NCBI GenBank assembly: GCA_012931725.1
Contig: CM022944.1
Span: 11,127,448 to 11,191,447 of the forward strand
DNA from: Litsea cubeba
Taxonomy: Eukaryota; Streptophyta; Magnoliopsida; Laurales; Lauraceae
Reading direction: 5' to 3'
Length of the DNA: 64,000 nucleotides
A program made the translations under genes and the position numbers. Positions 51,501 through 62,027 of the stretch are shown here, in pieces; the stretch's first letter is position 1; the number at the start of each line of letters is the position of its first letter. The notes under the pieces are model-generated. The model made no database searches and was not told where the DNA came from. It was given only the letters and a program-made list of their open reading frames with translations.

Positions 51501-53461
51501 AAGTTAATCTTCATTAATGTCATTCATGAGCATTATATTACACATGTAATTAATTCAGGCACTGTTCTATGCAAAAAAAAAAAAATCCTGTCTACTCATA
51601 CGAGTGTTCTTAAGATCAAATCAGATCATAAATCATCCGAGGGGCAGATTGGTTTGAACTGTATGACTGGTCAGCCCATTAAAACCTGTAACCCCGAAAT
51701 GCTGATCTCACATGAAATTCAGGGCACATCCAAGAGGAGAAAGAAAGAACAATTCAAACAGAATTCAAGGGTAATTTTCTCGGACGAAGACTTGAGCAGA
51801 ACCATTGACATTTTCTCTTCAATTTATATCAATTGTAATTATATGTAGAGATGTGATTTATTTATCAATGCTGACTCAAACATGGAAAAGAAAATCCCAA
51901 TCTAGGAATAAATACAACACATTCTTTCCAAAGCTTGAAAAGGCCAAACCTCAACTCCAGTTTGTGCCTGAAAGGAAACAAATGAATTCCGGTCTTCCAA
52001 AACACAGTCCCTCGCAGCAGATTTCAGCAGCTTTTGCACTTCTTCACCCAGGTCCTTGGTCGAAGATTCCGGTGTAGTCCCTGGGAAAACAAAATTGGAA
52101 TATGTAATAAATTAACTAAGGAGCCATTATGATGATGAGAAAATGACAGGCAGGGTGTCCCCACAAGGTGGAGAATCTTCTTACTTAGGACTTTTCACAA
52201 GTAGTGATTTTGCGTCATGTTTGGATTTGAATGGAGAATGGCTATGTAAGAGAAAACCATTTTGAGGCCATTCTTTACACACACAAACAAAAAATTCATT
52301 CATGCCTTATCCCATCTTATTAAATGGTTATTTCAACAAAAAAGATTAACAAATATATAAGAGTAAAGTTACTTTCCTCATCTAAATGTCCTCTAATGGG
52401 AAGGGGGAGCTGGCGGCCAAGAGAATTCCCTTTGCCCCTGTTTCTTTAGTTTTTGTGAGAAAAAGTAAAGGCCACTGGAAGCTCTCTCCACTTGTTGAAA
52501 AAAGCAAAACCCACCAAAGGCCTCAGAAAGCCCAGTTTTCCCTACTTTAATCATTAAATACTCTCTCCACTCACCACCATTTTCAAAGGTAAAGTGCATG
52601 GTAAGATTTGTCCACCTTGTCCATCCAATTTTTGGGGTGTTGAAAACAGGTGGAGGAAATTGTCCACTAAGGAAAAATTTGAACTGTGGGCAGTTTTCTC
52701 TACCTTTTCTTTGCATCTCAGGTCTGTTTGAATGAAGAAAAAAGGTGGAGAAAACTTCCCAAAGTTCAAATTTGCACATGGAAAGTTTTATCCTCTTATT
52801 TTCTAAATTAAAAGATCGATAGAGAAATGAAGAGCTACTATCCACAGCACAAATTTCAAATTCTAAGTATTAAAGGTTTCCTTCTTCACCTTTTACCCAC
52901 TTGTTTTGTCTACCCAAAATGTGTAGAAAACATGTGAAGAACCTTCACTTACTTTTATTTAAGCTATTCGAAATTCCCAGTTTCACTTTCCCAACATCCA
53001 AACACCACCTAAGAATACTGTGGGGGTGTGAGAGAGCTCCTTACTTAGCAAGACCGAGGCGTTTCGGAGGCTTTCTCGAGAGGCATCAATGGGAGCTAAA
53101 AGAAACTTGGAAGTTTTCTTCTTCTGATCCTTCAGCCATTCTTTAGGCCCCGCTGTAACATATCCAATCCAACAAAGAAATCAGAAAATTATTACTTGGT
53201 ATAGGAAGGTGTAAATTCACATTTCACATATAATGGTGAGACAAGCAACGTACGTATGCCGAGAGAGAAGGCAGAAGAAGCCTTTGGGGTTTGACTGAGA
53301 GTGAGAAAAGAGAAGAAGAAGATGGCATTTCGTCTAGAGGTCTTAGAGTGTGGTGATTGCTGCTGCTGTTCTTGTTGATCTTGATGTTGTTGAGAGGATT
53401 TTGGAGGTGTTGGTGTTGGAAGTTGGGTGAGGGAGAAGATATGGCGAAGTAGAGTTGTCAT
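48560..53461 (-). CDS. Predicted thylakoid-lumen protein of unknown function
   Basis: Exons, high to low: 53461-53254, 53152-53045, 52080-51950, 51416-51316, 49395-49336, 48644-48560. They sum to 693 nt (230 aa); all junctions are GT-AG with phase preserved. The N-terminus is a bipartite transit peptide: a Gln/Ser/Pro-rich chloroplast part, twin arginine at 43-44 (TSRRNA), a hydrophobic stretch (IFFFSFLTL) and a likely cleavage site after KASSA at 60-64. This suggests import by the Tat route into the thylakoid lumen. The mature part starts near GIPGPKEWLKDQKKK and is mostly predicted helical, with a conserved-looking segment SAARDCVLEDRNSFVSFQA and two Cys there (CVLE and VCTF). It ends FEEGIKNCLDA. 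I recall similar plant-only chloroplast proteins but cannot name a function. I chose ATG 53461, since the upstream ATG 53506 would place 15 extra residues before a typical transit peptide. Confidence 0.82.
49396..51315. other. Intron 4 of the lumen-protein gene
   Basis: A 1.9-kb intron. It contains an RTE LINE 3' end with microsatellite tail (49770-49860); otherwise no defined element. Confidence 0.5.
49770..49860 (+). repeat. RTE LINE 3' end with GATGGT microsatellite
   Basis: TTTAGCCAACCCCAGTTCAA then TGGGATAAGCC parallels the end of the RTE LINE at 35855-35893 (ATAGCCGACCCCACCTAGTG then GGAAAAGGC). A (GATGGT)n array of about seven units follows, as expected for RTE tails. Confidence 0.65.
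52081..53044. other. Intron 2 of the lumen-protein gene
   Basis: A 1-kb intron. The ends of its middle part (about 52217-52995) carry weakly inverted GTTTGGAT words, which hints at a MITE, but no duplication or clear inverted repeat could be set. Confidence 0.3.
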
Positions 53462-53740
53462 GGGAACCGACGGTTGGTTGTGAATGTTTAGACGTGTGAA
53501 ATGCATGTTTTATCATGTTTTCAAATCTTATCCAATCCAATCGTTTGGAGATGGGCAATGGGCTTAGTTAAATAGGTTACAGGCTTGACCCGCTTTGGGT
53601 GCTCGACCCGATATGCGGGTTTCAAACTATTTATGTATTTATTGTTAATGAAAAGTACTTGTAAAATATTTTTATCATAAAACACCTAATATTACTTCTC
53701 CTAGTGCTATGTGGATTTCTGTTGTCATAAGTGAGCTATA

Positions 53741-54754
53741 TGTTAGAAAAGCAAATGAATAGAAGTTGGATCTATCTAGACTTACATAATCAACACATAT
53801 TATACATCAAAACATAAATCGTACCTGTCGCCTTGGAGATGCGCGAGATGGATGGTCTAAATCTCCGATCAGGTGCTCGGATGGCCCGGATGATCTTTAG
53901 GAATTTTTCCCTCTATCCCTCCCTTGTAAACCTCTCGATGGTGCTAAGTTTGGTTGATGGTGGCTAGTAGGGTTGCAAACGGAACGGTTCCGGTTCGGAA
54001 CCATAGTAGACCCGGACCCGTTTTTAAATAACGGTTCCGGTTCCGGAACCAGTTTTGACTCGGAACCTATTTTGTTGGTTCCAGACCCGGTTCCGATAGG
54101 AAAACCTGAATCCGGTTCCGGAACCGGGTCCACCTCAAGGACTAGAATCTAGTTCCAAAATCAATTTTAATTTCTCTTTATTCTCATTTTTTTCTTAAAA
54201 TAAGCATATCGTTCAATTTATAACATTGCATCAAGTCTATTACATCCAGTATTATACATAAAAAGGTCAAATTTTTTTTATTTTGAGGTACAAATTTGCA
54301 ATACTAAAGACTCATATGCTGGGTCTCGGGTCCACGGGTCGGAACCTATATGGATCTTGAACCGGACCCGTTTATCAATCGGAACTTAAATTGGGTTCCG
54401 AACCCGGACCCGTTTATGAATCAGAACCTAAAATAGGTTCCAGACCCGATTTTTTGCAGGTCCGAACTTTTGGGTAATCGGAAAATCGGATATCCGTTTG
54501 CAACCCTAGTGGCTAGAGGAGGGACCGAGGCTCTCTTTAAATAATACCTTATGGGAATCTAACCATCATAGTAAATCCCTAATTTTATGCCTTACCTTAT
54601 TTCAGAAAACCATATATAGAAATAAATCATTTGACATTATTAATAGGAATCCTTATTGGGTCTAGATACAATGAACCAAGGATTTTGTAATCAAAATAAA
54701 ACAAGACAAGTTGTTGCAAAGCTACCTCGCGAGATCTCACGAGATTTGTTAACA
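53741..54754 (-). repeat. 3' LTR of rearranged Copia, split by a MITE
   Basis: Plus-strand TGTTAGAAAAGC...TTTGTTAACA. Without the 541-bp MITE and one 8-bp duplication it is about 465 bp, matching 62028-62481. Confidence 0.88.
53968..54508. mobile_element. hAT-like MITE in one LTR
   Basis: 541 bp with inverted termini TAGGGTTGCAAACGGA/TCCGTTTGCAACCCTA and an 8-bp duplication GTGGCTAG at 53960-53967 and 54509-54516. The interior repeats GGTTCCGG and GACCCG words. The other LTR (62250-62262) shows the empty site GGCGGCTAG, which proves a later insertion. Confidence 0.9.
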
Positions 54755-54770
54755 TTCTCCCACTTGGGCC
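54755..54770 (-). promoter_or_regulatory. Polypurine tract of rearranged Copia
   Basis: Minus strand GGCCCAAGTGGGAGAA immediately precedes the LTR, a classic Copia purine tract. Confidence 0.85.
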
Positions 54771-54812
54771 AAAACAACAAACTTTTATTTTTTGTTAGAA
54801 AAAAAAATATTT

Positions 54813-54994
54813 ATTTAAAAAATAAAACGACACTTCCTTGGTTCGACTTTTTTGTTAAAACAAAACTTGACAAGTGCACTCTTTTATAAAAGAGACCCAT
54901 ACTATTTAAAAAATAAAACGACACTTCCTTGGTTCGACTTTTTTGTTAAAACAAAACTTGACAAGTGCACTCTTTTATAAAACAGACCCATACT
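54813..54994. repeat. 91-bp tandem duplication
   Basis: Two adjacent copies of a unit beginning ATTTAAAAAATAAAACGACA (54813 and 54904), nearly identical (one AAGAGAC/AACAGAC difference). Confidence 0.9.
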
Positions 54995-55279
54995 ATCCAT
55001 TTAGTCAAACTTTATACTTATCAAATGAGATAGCTATACATGAATGAGGGTGTTCACTACATCAATGTTGAATGTAGGACCAACCGTGGTCACAGTATAA
55101 TAATCCCATTTTTCTAAGTCTTTAAACATAGTTTCCTGTACAGATTGATGTCCTATATTAAAGCCCTTATATCTATCCAATGGTCCACTTTACTACTAAA
55201 AAATGAATGTGCACAATTTAATAGGTAAATGAAACAAGAAACGTTATTATTAATAAATTTTCATACAAACTTTAATGCA

Positions 55280-55654
55280 TTAAAGAGAATCGACTAGGCC
55301 CATATGGACTACATGATCTTTATGCACACTTGGTGCCAATGCCTTTGTCAACGGATCCGCCAGCATCAATCTCGTATTGATGCTTTCTATGGACACATAA
55401 CGCTTCATAACTCTCTCTCTTACAAAGAGATACTTGATCTCTATGTGCTTGGAACCGCATGAACAATTGATCTCTATGTGCTTGGAACCGCATGAACATT
55501 TATTGTTCTTGGAGAAGCGAAGTGCAGATGTGTTATCACAATAAATCTTCAGTGGTCTGGAAATGTTGTCTACCACTTGAAGTCCCTGAATGAAGTTTCT
55601 CAGCCATAATGCTTGTGACATGGCGTCATAGCATGCTACGAACTCTGCGTGCAT
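55280..55654 (-). pseudogene. Copia RNase H with internal duplication
   Basis: Opens with HAEFVACYDAMSQALWLRNF, includes the YCDNTSALRFSKN segment, and ends DPLTKAL. A 33-nt unit at 55434-55499 is duplicated in frame, so the conserved CGSKHIEI segment occurs twice. Confidence 0.85.
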
Positions 55655-56530
55655 GGTGGAGCTTGTAATAAGGGACTATTTTGCACTCCTCCATGAGACT
55701 GCCCTTCTTTCCAGCAGAAAAATATAACAAGAAGTAGACTTTCTGCTATCGAGACAGCCTGCAAAATTAGAGTCTGTATAACCGATTAACTCAAGATTAT
55801 TGGTCCGTCCGTATGTGAGCATGAAATCCTTTGTACCCTACAAATACCTCATGACTTTCTTGGCAGCCTTCCAATGAGCCATTCCTGGATCACTTCGATA
55901 TCTGACAAGCATGCCAACAGCAAAACTAATATGTGTACGGGTGCAAGTTTGCGCATTAACTAAACTCCCTACATCCGAAGCGTAAGGAATACATTTCATC
56001 TGATTGCGCTCAAGTTCATTATGAGGATAATGTTGTTTGCTAGATTTTTCACCTTTGAAGATGGGGGCTGCAGTTGGAGCACTAACTTGCATCTGAAACC
56101 TCTGAAGAACCTTATCTATATATGCTCTTTGAGATAATCCTAAAATTTGTCGATTTCGGTCTAGATATATGTCAATGCCAATGACAAAAGATGCTTCACC
56201 CAAATCCTTCATTTCAAAGTGCTTAATCAAGAACCACTTAGTCTCTCGAAGAAGACCAATGTTGTTGCTCACCAATAAGATGTCATCCACATAAAGCACT
56301 AAGAAAATGAAGTTGCTCCCACTAGTTTTCAAGTATATACACTGATCAACAATATTTTTTTGTAAAACCGAAAGAAGTGCTCACTTCATCAAACTTCAAA
56401 TACCACTGCCGTGAACCTTGCTTCAAACCATAATCGGATCTCTTTAATCTGCATACCATATCTGCATTATCTGCGCTTATGAACCATTCGGATTGAATCA
56501 TATAAACTTTTTCTTCTAAATCTCCATTAA
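55655..56530 (-). pseudogene. Copia reverse transcriptase, 5' truncated
   Basis: From right to left on the minus strand: QFFNGDLEEKVYM, DYGLKQGSRQWYLKFD, then after a frame break near 56335 LVLYVDDILLVSNN (catalytic YVDD), KHFEMKDLGEASFVIGI and DVGSLVNAQTCTR. Homology stops at about 56530 just before the first RT catalytic motif, so the N-terminal RT and integrase are lost. Confidence 0.85.
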
Positions 56531-57637
56531 AAAATTGCAGTCAGAGCAGATGATCTAAATTTGCATAATCACAATAAATAAATTAATTTGGATGAATGGT
56601 CCAACCGCACTTTTGGTATCAGATTGTGCGGCCACTAAGTCAAGCCTTATCTATGATACCGGCAACGTCTGGGCAAGAAGAGACACTCCCGTATATGGAG
56701 ATGATAGATGGTATAAGGACTACTTTCAAAATGGTAGTAGTAGCCCAGGTCATTGTCGTTTTCATTGCCGATTTGGTGTAACAGTGCCAAACCTATTGGC
56801 ACATTGATCCTAACTGAAAAGTCCATAATAAATGAAATCATTCTTTGTTATTCTAGTGTTTGCGTATTGCTTGCTACAGAATGAAATAAGATCTATTATT
56901 ATTTTTTAGTTCTCCTAAAGACGTGTGAGATTAATATATACTTGTTCTAAATCATATTCTCCCGACCCTAAATAGGTTGAACCCAATCCCAGAACCCCTA
57001 TCATGCTACAGCTGTCCCTAACCCGAAAGGTGCACCGTCTTGATTAGTGTGTGTACACTTTGGATGGGCCAATGCACAGAAGCCTGCTGCAGTTTGAGCT
57101 GGGATCAGAATTACACGTGCTGATGGGCTCACTGGCCACTTGAAGAAGGGGGTTATGGATGGACCACCTACCTACCTATATCATGTCCATAAAATTATTA
57201 TTATTTTATTTTAGTTGAATGGCCCTGTAACTAAGAATGGCCTAATCAATAGAAAAAAAAAAAAAAGCAGATCTTGCCCACATAAGCTTGATTTTTCCTT
57301 ACTGTGTTTTCTGGGTTATTGGGCTAGATCTAGGCCTAATTTTAGACCCAATTACTCAGCAGTTCCTATAATTGTGACCATTTAAAGTTTTAGACGCCAC
57401 TTATAAAGATTCCCGCTTGAGTAAAAAAAAAAATCTGATTATTTGGTAGCTGCCGAAGTGGCCCTATTATTAGATTTTGCGATTTCAAGAGAGGATTAGA
57501 GGATGCTTTTTTGTATTTTAGTGGCATCTAAAAAAATTGTGTTTAAATTAATGGAGTGGTAGGCGACCCAAATGAGTCTATTATGTCTGAAAGGTTTAGG
57601 GTTCGAGATCTCTAGATTGGTCCACTCAATAAATCAA
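56531..57637. other. Unassigned segment within the Copia locus
   Basis: Positions 56619-56778 read on the plus strand as an exon-like frame (AG before it, GT after it) containing IRTTFKMVVVAQVIVVFIAD. I do not recognise the protein. The rest is AT-rich and non-coding. Confidence 0.3.
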
Positions 57638-59419
57638 GGGGCATTTGGGCGGAGGTCCCTCAACTGTGATTTTTATTGCAAACGGTCCACACCATTTTAT
57701 CGTACTGACGACAGTCCTTTTATAAAAATAACTCATTGAAAAAGATAAAAACACCCTTGTACACGTCAGCAAAAGCAAAATCAGACAATTTATCTGAGTT
57801 TTGGCAAAGCTCAGCAATAATTCAAATAAACTTCTCTCATTCCATTGAGGTTTGGATGGCGTTAGAGTTTCAGAAAGACAAAGTGGTCTTCATGAAGTTT
57901 TTAGACGACGTCTTAAGCTTTTCAGAAAGGTCTGGTTCGTAAAAATTCAAGTTCGTTTGGGCCTCCAAGCATTGCTTCAAAATAAGGCCGGAAAAAACCG
58001 ATCCAAAATTCCTGTTTTTACCAATAAACTTCAATTAGCCATAACTTGAGTTTCCGAAGTCCAAATTGGGTGATTCAAAACCCTAGAATCATCTACACAT
58101 CTAGTGCTACAACTTTCATGAAGAGACCAAGTTAAGATTCCACCGTTATATCATAGAAAAATACCTCACAAGTTGGACACAAACTCAGATAATTTTGTCT
58201 GAGTTTTATCAGAAATTCAGATAAATTTGTCTGAGTTTTGCCAGAAACTCAGATAAATTTGTCAAATAAACTTCTCTCATTCCATTGAGGTTTGAATGGC
58301 GTTAGACTTTCAGAACGACAAAGAGGTCTTCATGAAGTTTTTAGAGGACGTACTTTTCAGAAAGGTCTAGTTCGCAAAAATTCAAGTTCGTTTGGGCCTC
58401 CAAGCGTTGCTTCAAAATAAGGCCGGAAAAACCGATCCAAAATTCCTATTTTTACCAGTAAACTTCAATGAGCCATAACTTGAGTTTTCGAAGTCCAAAT
58501 CGGGTGATTCAAAATCCTAGAATCATCTACACATCTAGGGCTACAACTTTCATGAAGAGACCAAGTCAAGATTCCACCGTTATGTCATAGAAAAATACCT
58601 CACAAATTGGACACAAACTCAGATAAATTTGTCTGAGTTTTATCAGAAATTCAGATAAATTTGTCAAATGAACTTCTCTCATTCCATTGAGGTTTGGATG
58701 GCGTTAGAGTTTCAGAACGATAAAGTGGTCTTCATGAAGTTTTTAGAGGACGTCTTAAGCTTTTCAGAAAGGTCTGGTTCGCAAAAATTCAAGTTCGTTT
58801 GGGCCTCCAAGCGTTGCTTCAAAATAAGGCCGGAAAAACCGATCCAAAATTCCTGTTTTTACCAGTAAATTTCAATGAGCCATAACCTGAGCTTCTGAAG
58901 TCCAAATCAGGTGATTCAAAACCCTAGAATCATCTACACATCTAGGGCTACAACTTTTATGAAGAGACCAAGTCAAGATTCCACCGTTATATCATAGAAA
59001 AATACCTCACAAGTTAGACACAAACTCAGATAAATTTGTCTGAGTTTTATCAGAAATTCAGATAAATTTGTCTGAGTACAGAGAGAGATTTGGATAGAGA
59101 GATTTCAAAACCGATTCCATCTTTGAAGAAATGAAATAGAGAGAATCAGAAGTCATGGCATGGTGGCGATAAAAAGTGCTCTGCAACGATACTCCAAACC
59201 ATGGAAAGGAATGGAAAATGGAAAATGAGAGAGGAGAAGAAGGCAGGAGTTCGAATGAGGGTTGAAAGGGGTAAATTAGTCATGAAAATATATGACGTGG
59301 CATATTAGAGACCTTTCACCAAAGTATCTCCAGTTGTTTGGACTAGAGACATTAGAGAAAAAGTTGTTGTCCTTGATGCCTTAGAAAACTGTGCGCAGGG
59401 ACTTTTGGCTAATTTACCC
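57638..59419. mobile_element. Mutator-like element, non-autonomous
   Basis: 1782 bp with the 9-bp duplication ATAAATCAA at 57629-57637 and 59420-59428, the Mutator size. The left end GGGGCATTTGGGCGGAGGTC and the right end read inward GGGTAAATTAGCCAAAAGTC are related (about 17 of 31 bases shared, with GTCCCT in both). No transposase is present. The interior is a three-copy tandem array plus flanks. Confidence 0.7.
57823..59066. repeat. Three-copy 0.4-kb tandem array
   Basis: Copies start at 57823, 58263 and 58665 with CAAAT[A/G]AACTTCTCTC. Each contains GGTTTGGATGGCGTTAGA, GTTTGGGCCTCCAAGC and CATCTACACATCTAG. Units are about 440 and 402 bp, the difference lying in the terminal CAGATAAATTTGTCTGAGTT sub-repeats. 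Confidence 0.92.
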
Positions 59420-59433
59420 ATAAATCAACCCAC

Positions 59434-60121
59434 TGGTGTGCAAAAAATAATAATCTACGCAGCGGAAATAAAATCACAAGCACACACCACAAGGACACCA
59501 AATTTAAGGTGGAAAACCCAAATCGGGTAAAAAACCACCGATCCGTACTAGATCTAATCAAACACTATGAATCTCGCAATTACAAGAAACTCAGATTTCT
59601 TCCCTAGATATCCCCTATCTAAAGACTGAAGTTACCTTGTGTCGCATCACGCTTCAACGACATCACACCGTTGATTGCAACAGATCTAGCGCTTGATTGC
59701 TCAAATCTTCTACGCAAGAAGATGATCTTCTACAAGGGATGCAGAAGAAACTTGCTTCTCTAGAGTACTTGACAGCACAACTCTTAAAAATCTCTAGAGA
59801 AAATTTCTCTCAATTTGATCACAAATTCAGAACTTGAGAGATGATCTGTGTCTCTTTGGGTTGTGAGAAACACCCAATATATAGCCCAAAATTCGTGCTT
59901 AAGACTCCTTGTAATTATCCACTTAGAAAAGAGAGTTTTCTCAAACTTTCTCAAAGAGTCCGGATCCAACTGGGCTTCCAGCGCTACCCTCGCTATAGCG
60001 AGGATCATCCTTGCTATAGCGAGGCATGATTCTGCCGGCTACTTTTTTTTACTTCTTCAGCCCCTTTTGTAGACTTTTAAGAACCTTACTGTCAGCAGCC
60101 TTCGTTGACTTTTGCCCTAAC
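59434..60121 (-). repeat. Probable solo LTR, Copia type
   Basis: On the minus strand it begins TGTTAGGGCAAAAGTCAACG and ends TTATTATTTTTTGCACACCA, with TG...CA termini. It carries GTGGTTTTTTACCCGATTTG, common in plant Copia LTRs. Two 16-bp palindrome-like units (CCTCGCTATAGCGAGG at 59988-60003 and CCTTGCTATAGCGAGG at 60009-60024) sit inside. No primer site or purine tract adjoins, and no duplication was found. Confidence 0.5.
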
Positions 60122-60441
60122 AATGTCCATGATTTATAACAGAATAGGGTGATAAAAGCATACATTGCCCAAAGGTGGAGGATTTCATATTGCAATGCAT
60201 GCCTTTAAATCAGCCCTATGGTGAGTTTTATTACCAATTGAGCGAATCAATTAGTAAATTACAATTTTGCCCAAAGGAAAAATTGTGATGTTGCGTTGTG
60301 ATTGCTCATTGGAGTTTAATTCATAAAGTCATCACTCCGGGTTACAATAAAATGTGCATAAAGTAAAGTCATAGCATAAAGTATTAATGTGAGCGTAATC
60401 TTCTATCGACAGTTTGGAACCCTGCCTCAATTGCCACACAA
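60122..60441. other. Leader-like segment before inverted gag
   Basis: AT-rich and non-coding, leading straight into the gag ATG. It ends CAGTTTGGAACCCTGCCTCA. Confidence 0.4.
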
Positions 60442-61322
60442 ATGTCTTCAATTCCTACATTAACTGTCGGTACTATTGCACAGTGGAAGAATAAGGTGAT
60501 GATCACTTTAGGGTGCATGGACATAGCAATAGCTATTCAGGATTATGAACCTCCTAAACCCATAGATACTAGTTCTGAAAAGGATGTTGAGCGCTACAAG
60601 AAATGGGACAAGGCTAATTGGTTAGCCTTGATGATCATCAAGGATTCAATTCCTCTAGATTTACGAGAGACCATCCCATCTAAAGATAAGCCAAGGACTA
60701 CTTAAAGGCAATAGAGGAACGACTTAAAGGTCTTCTAAGGCTCTTATTATCTCATTGCTATGTGAGTTCATTTCACTTCGATATGATGGGACCGGTGGTG
60801 TACGAGAATACATCACTAAGATGAGGCATATGGTCACTAAGCTTAATGATCTAAAACTAAACATTAGTGACTCCTTCTTGGTCCATTATGCAATAAATAC
60901 TTTGCCAGACCAATTTGAAATCTTTAAGTGTAGCTACATCACTAGAAAGGATGAGTTATGAGTGGACCATAGATGAGCTGGTAGCCATGTGTGAGGAGGA
61001 GGAGAACAGTCACAAGAAAAATAAAGTCGAGAGTGCACACATTGTCATTCAGAATAAGGACAAGAAGAGAAGTAGTCCCGGTGGACAAAAGGGCAGCTTC
61101 CAGAAAAAATTTAAGAAATCAAGTAATGCAGATAGAAAGGCTCCTACGCCAGTGTCAGCAGAGAAGTGTTTCTTTTGTAAAAAGGCTGGGCACATGAAGA
61201 AGGATTGTCGTAAATACAAGAAGTGGCTTGAAAAGAAAGGTAATGATAAATGTTTGGTTTGTTATGAGTCCCATTTGATTGATGTGCCAACTAATACGTG
61301 GTGGTTGGACTCCGGTGTGTGA
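60442..61322 (+). pseudogene. Copia gag, inverted relative to its polymerase
   Basis: UBN2-type Gag starting MSSIPTLTVGTIAQWKNKVM, then KWDKANWLALMIIKDSI, REYITKMRHMVTKLNDL and WTIDELVAMCEEEEN. A zinc knuckle CFFCKKAGHMKKDC follows, and then NTWWLDSG, the protease start. It is broken by a frameshift at about 60700, a frame change at about 60955, and a stop at 61320 (TGTGTGA). It resembles the Tnt1/Tork kind of Gag. It reads plus whereas RT, PBS and LTRs of the same locus read minus. Confidence 0.82.
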
Positions 61323-61373
61323 CAATTCATATTTGTAACTCCTTGCAGGGAATGGTGTCACAGAGGAGACTAA

Positions 61374-61779
61374 CACTATGTTTGGGAAGGGGGAGAGGAG
61401 GGGAAGGAAAATGAAGGGGAGGGGAAGGGAGGAAAATTTAATTTTACCTACTCTTGTTTGGATAGTCAAAAAGTAGGAGAAGGAAAAGTGAAAAAATAGG
61501 ATTTTGTTTGTTTGTGAGGTAGAGAGAAAATTACCAATTTATCATTACTTTGAGAAAAAGCGAAAAAGCGAAAAAGTGAAAAGGGCAGTTTAGTAAAATG
61601 ATAAAAATTCTCCTCTTTCTCTTATACTTTCCCCCCATTTTTGAAGGGAAAATTTTAAGGTGGGCCCCACACGAATTTTACCCCCACTTTCCCTCCCCCC
61701 TTCGTAAACACCCTCAATTTTCCTCTCTTTTTTTTTTTTTTTTCATTCCCCTCATTTTACCTCCTTCCCAAACATAGTG
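61374..61779. mobile_element. Tourist-like MITE with TAA duplication
   Basis: 406 bp with inverted termini CACTATGTTTGGGAAGG/CCTTCCCAAACATAGTG, flanked by TAA at 61371-61373 and 61780-61782. A 3-bp TWA duplication is the PIF/Harbinger signature. It is inserted in the protease region of the inverted gag segment. The interior is purine-rich at one end and pyrimidine-rich at the other. Confidence 0.82.
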
Positions 61780-61799
61780 TAAGTAAAGGGAAAGAAAGC

Positions 61800-62010
61800 T
61801 GGTGCTGGGAAATGGAATGGAGCTACAGGTTGAGGCTGTTGGGACAATGAGACTTGTTATGGAAACCCAACATTTTTTAGATTTGGAAAATACTGTTTAT
61901 GTTCCTACCATGTCTAGGAATCTTATTTCTATTTCAAGATTGGATGTTTTGGGATATGCATTTGAATTTAGAAATAATAAACTCAGCTTGTTTAAGGATT
62001 TGAAATTAAT
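61800..62010 (+). pseudogene. Copia protease/pre-integrase fragment
   Basis: Reads LQVEAVGTMRLVMETQHFLD, then VYVPTMSRNLISISRLD, the conserved segment after the Copia protease. Homology ends at LIGS, exactly where the complement of the minus-strand primer site begins (about 62011). Confidence 0.8.
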
Positions 62011-62013
62011 TGG

Positions 62014-62025
62014 CTCTGATACCAA
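62014..62025 (-). promoter_or_regulatory. Primer binding site of rearranged Copia
   Basis: Minus strand TGGTATCAGAGC lies a few bases inside the LTR at 62028. This is an exact initiator-Met primer site, so the 5' LTR is the right one. Confidence 0.88.
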
Positions 62026-62027
62026 AT

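Noticed and set aside
52217..52995. Possible MITE in intron 2 of the lumen-protein gene
   Set aside because: Only short GTTTGGAT-like words are inverted at the two sides. No duplication or convincing terminal repeat could be defined.
57823..59066. Regular repeats considered as a CRISPR-like array
   Set aside because: Units are 0.4 kb and contiguous with no short repeat-spacer pattern, in a plant nuclear context. They form a tandem array inside a Mutator-like element.
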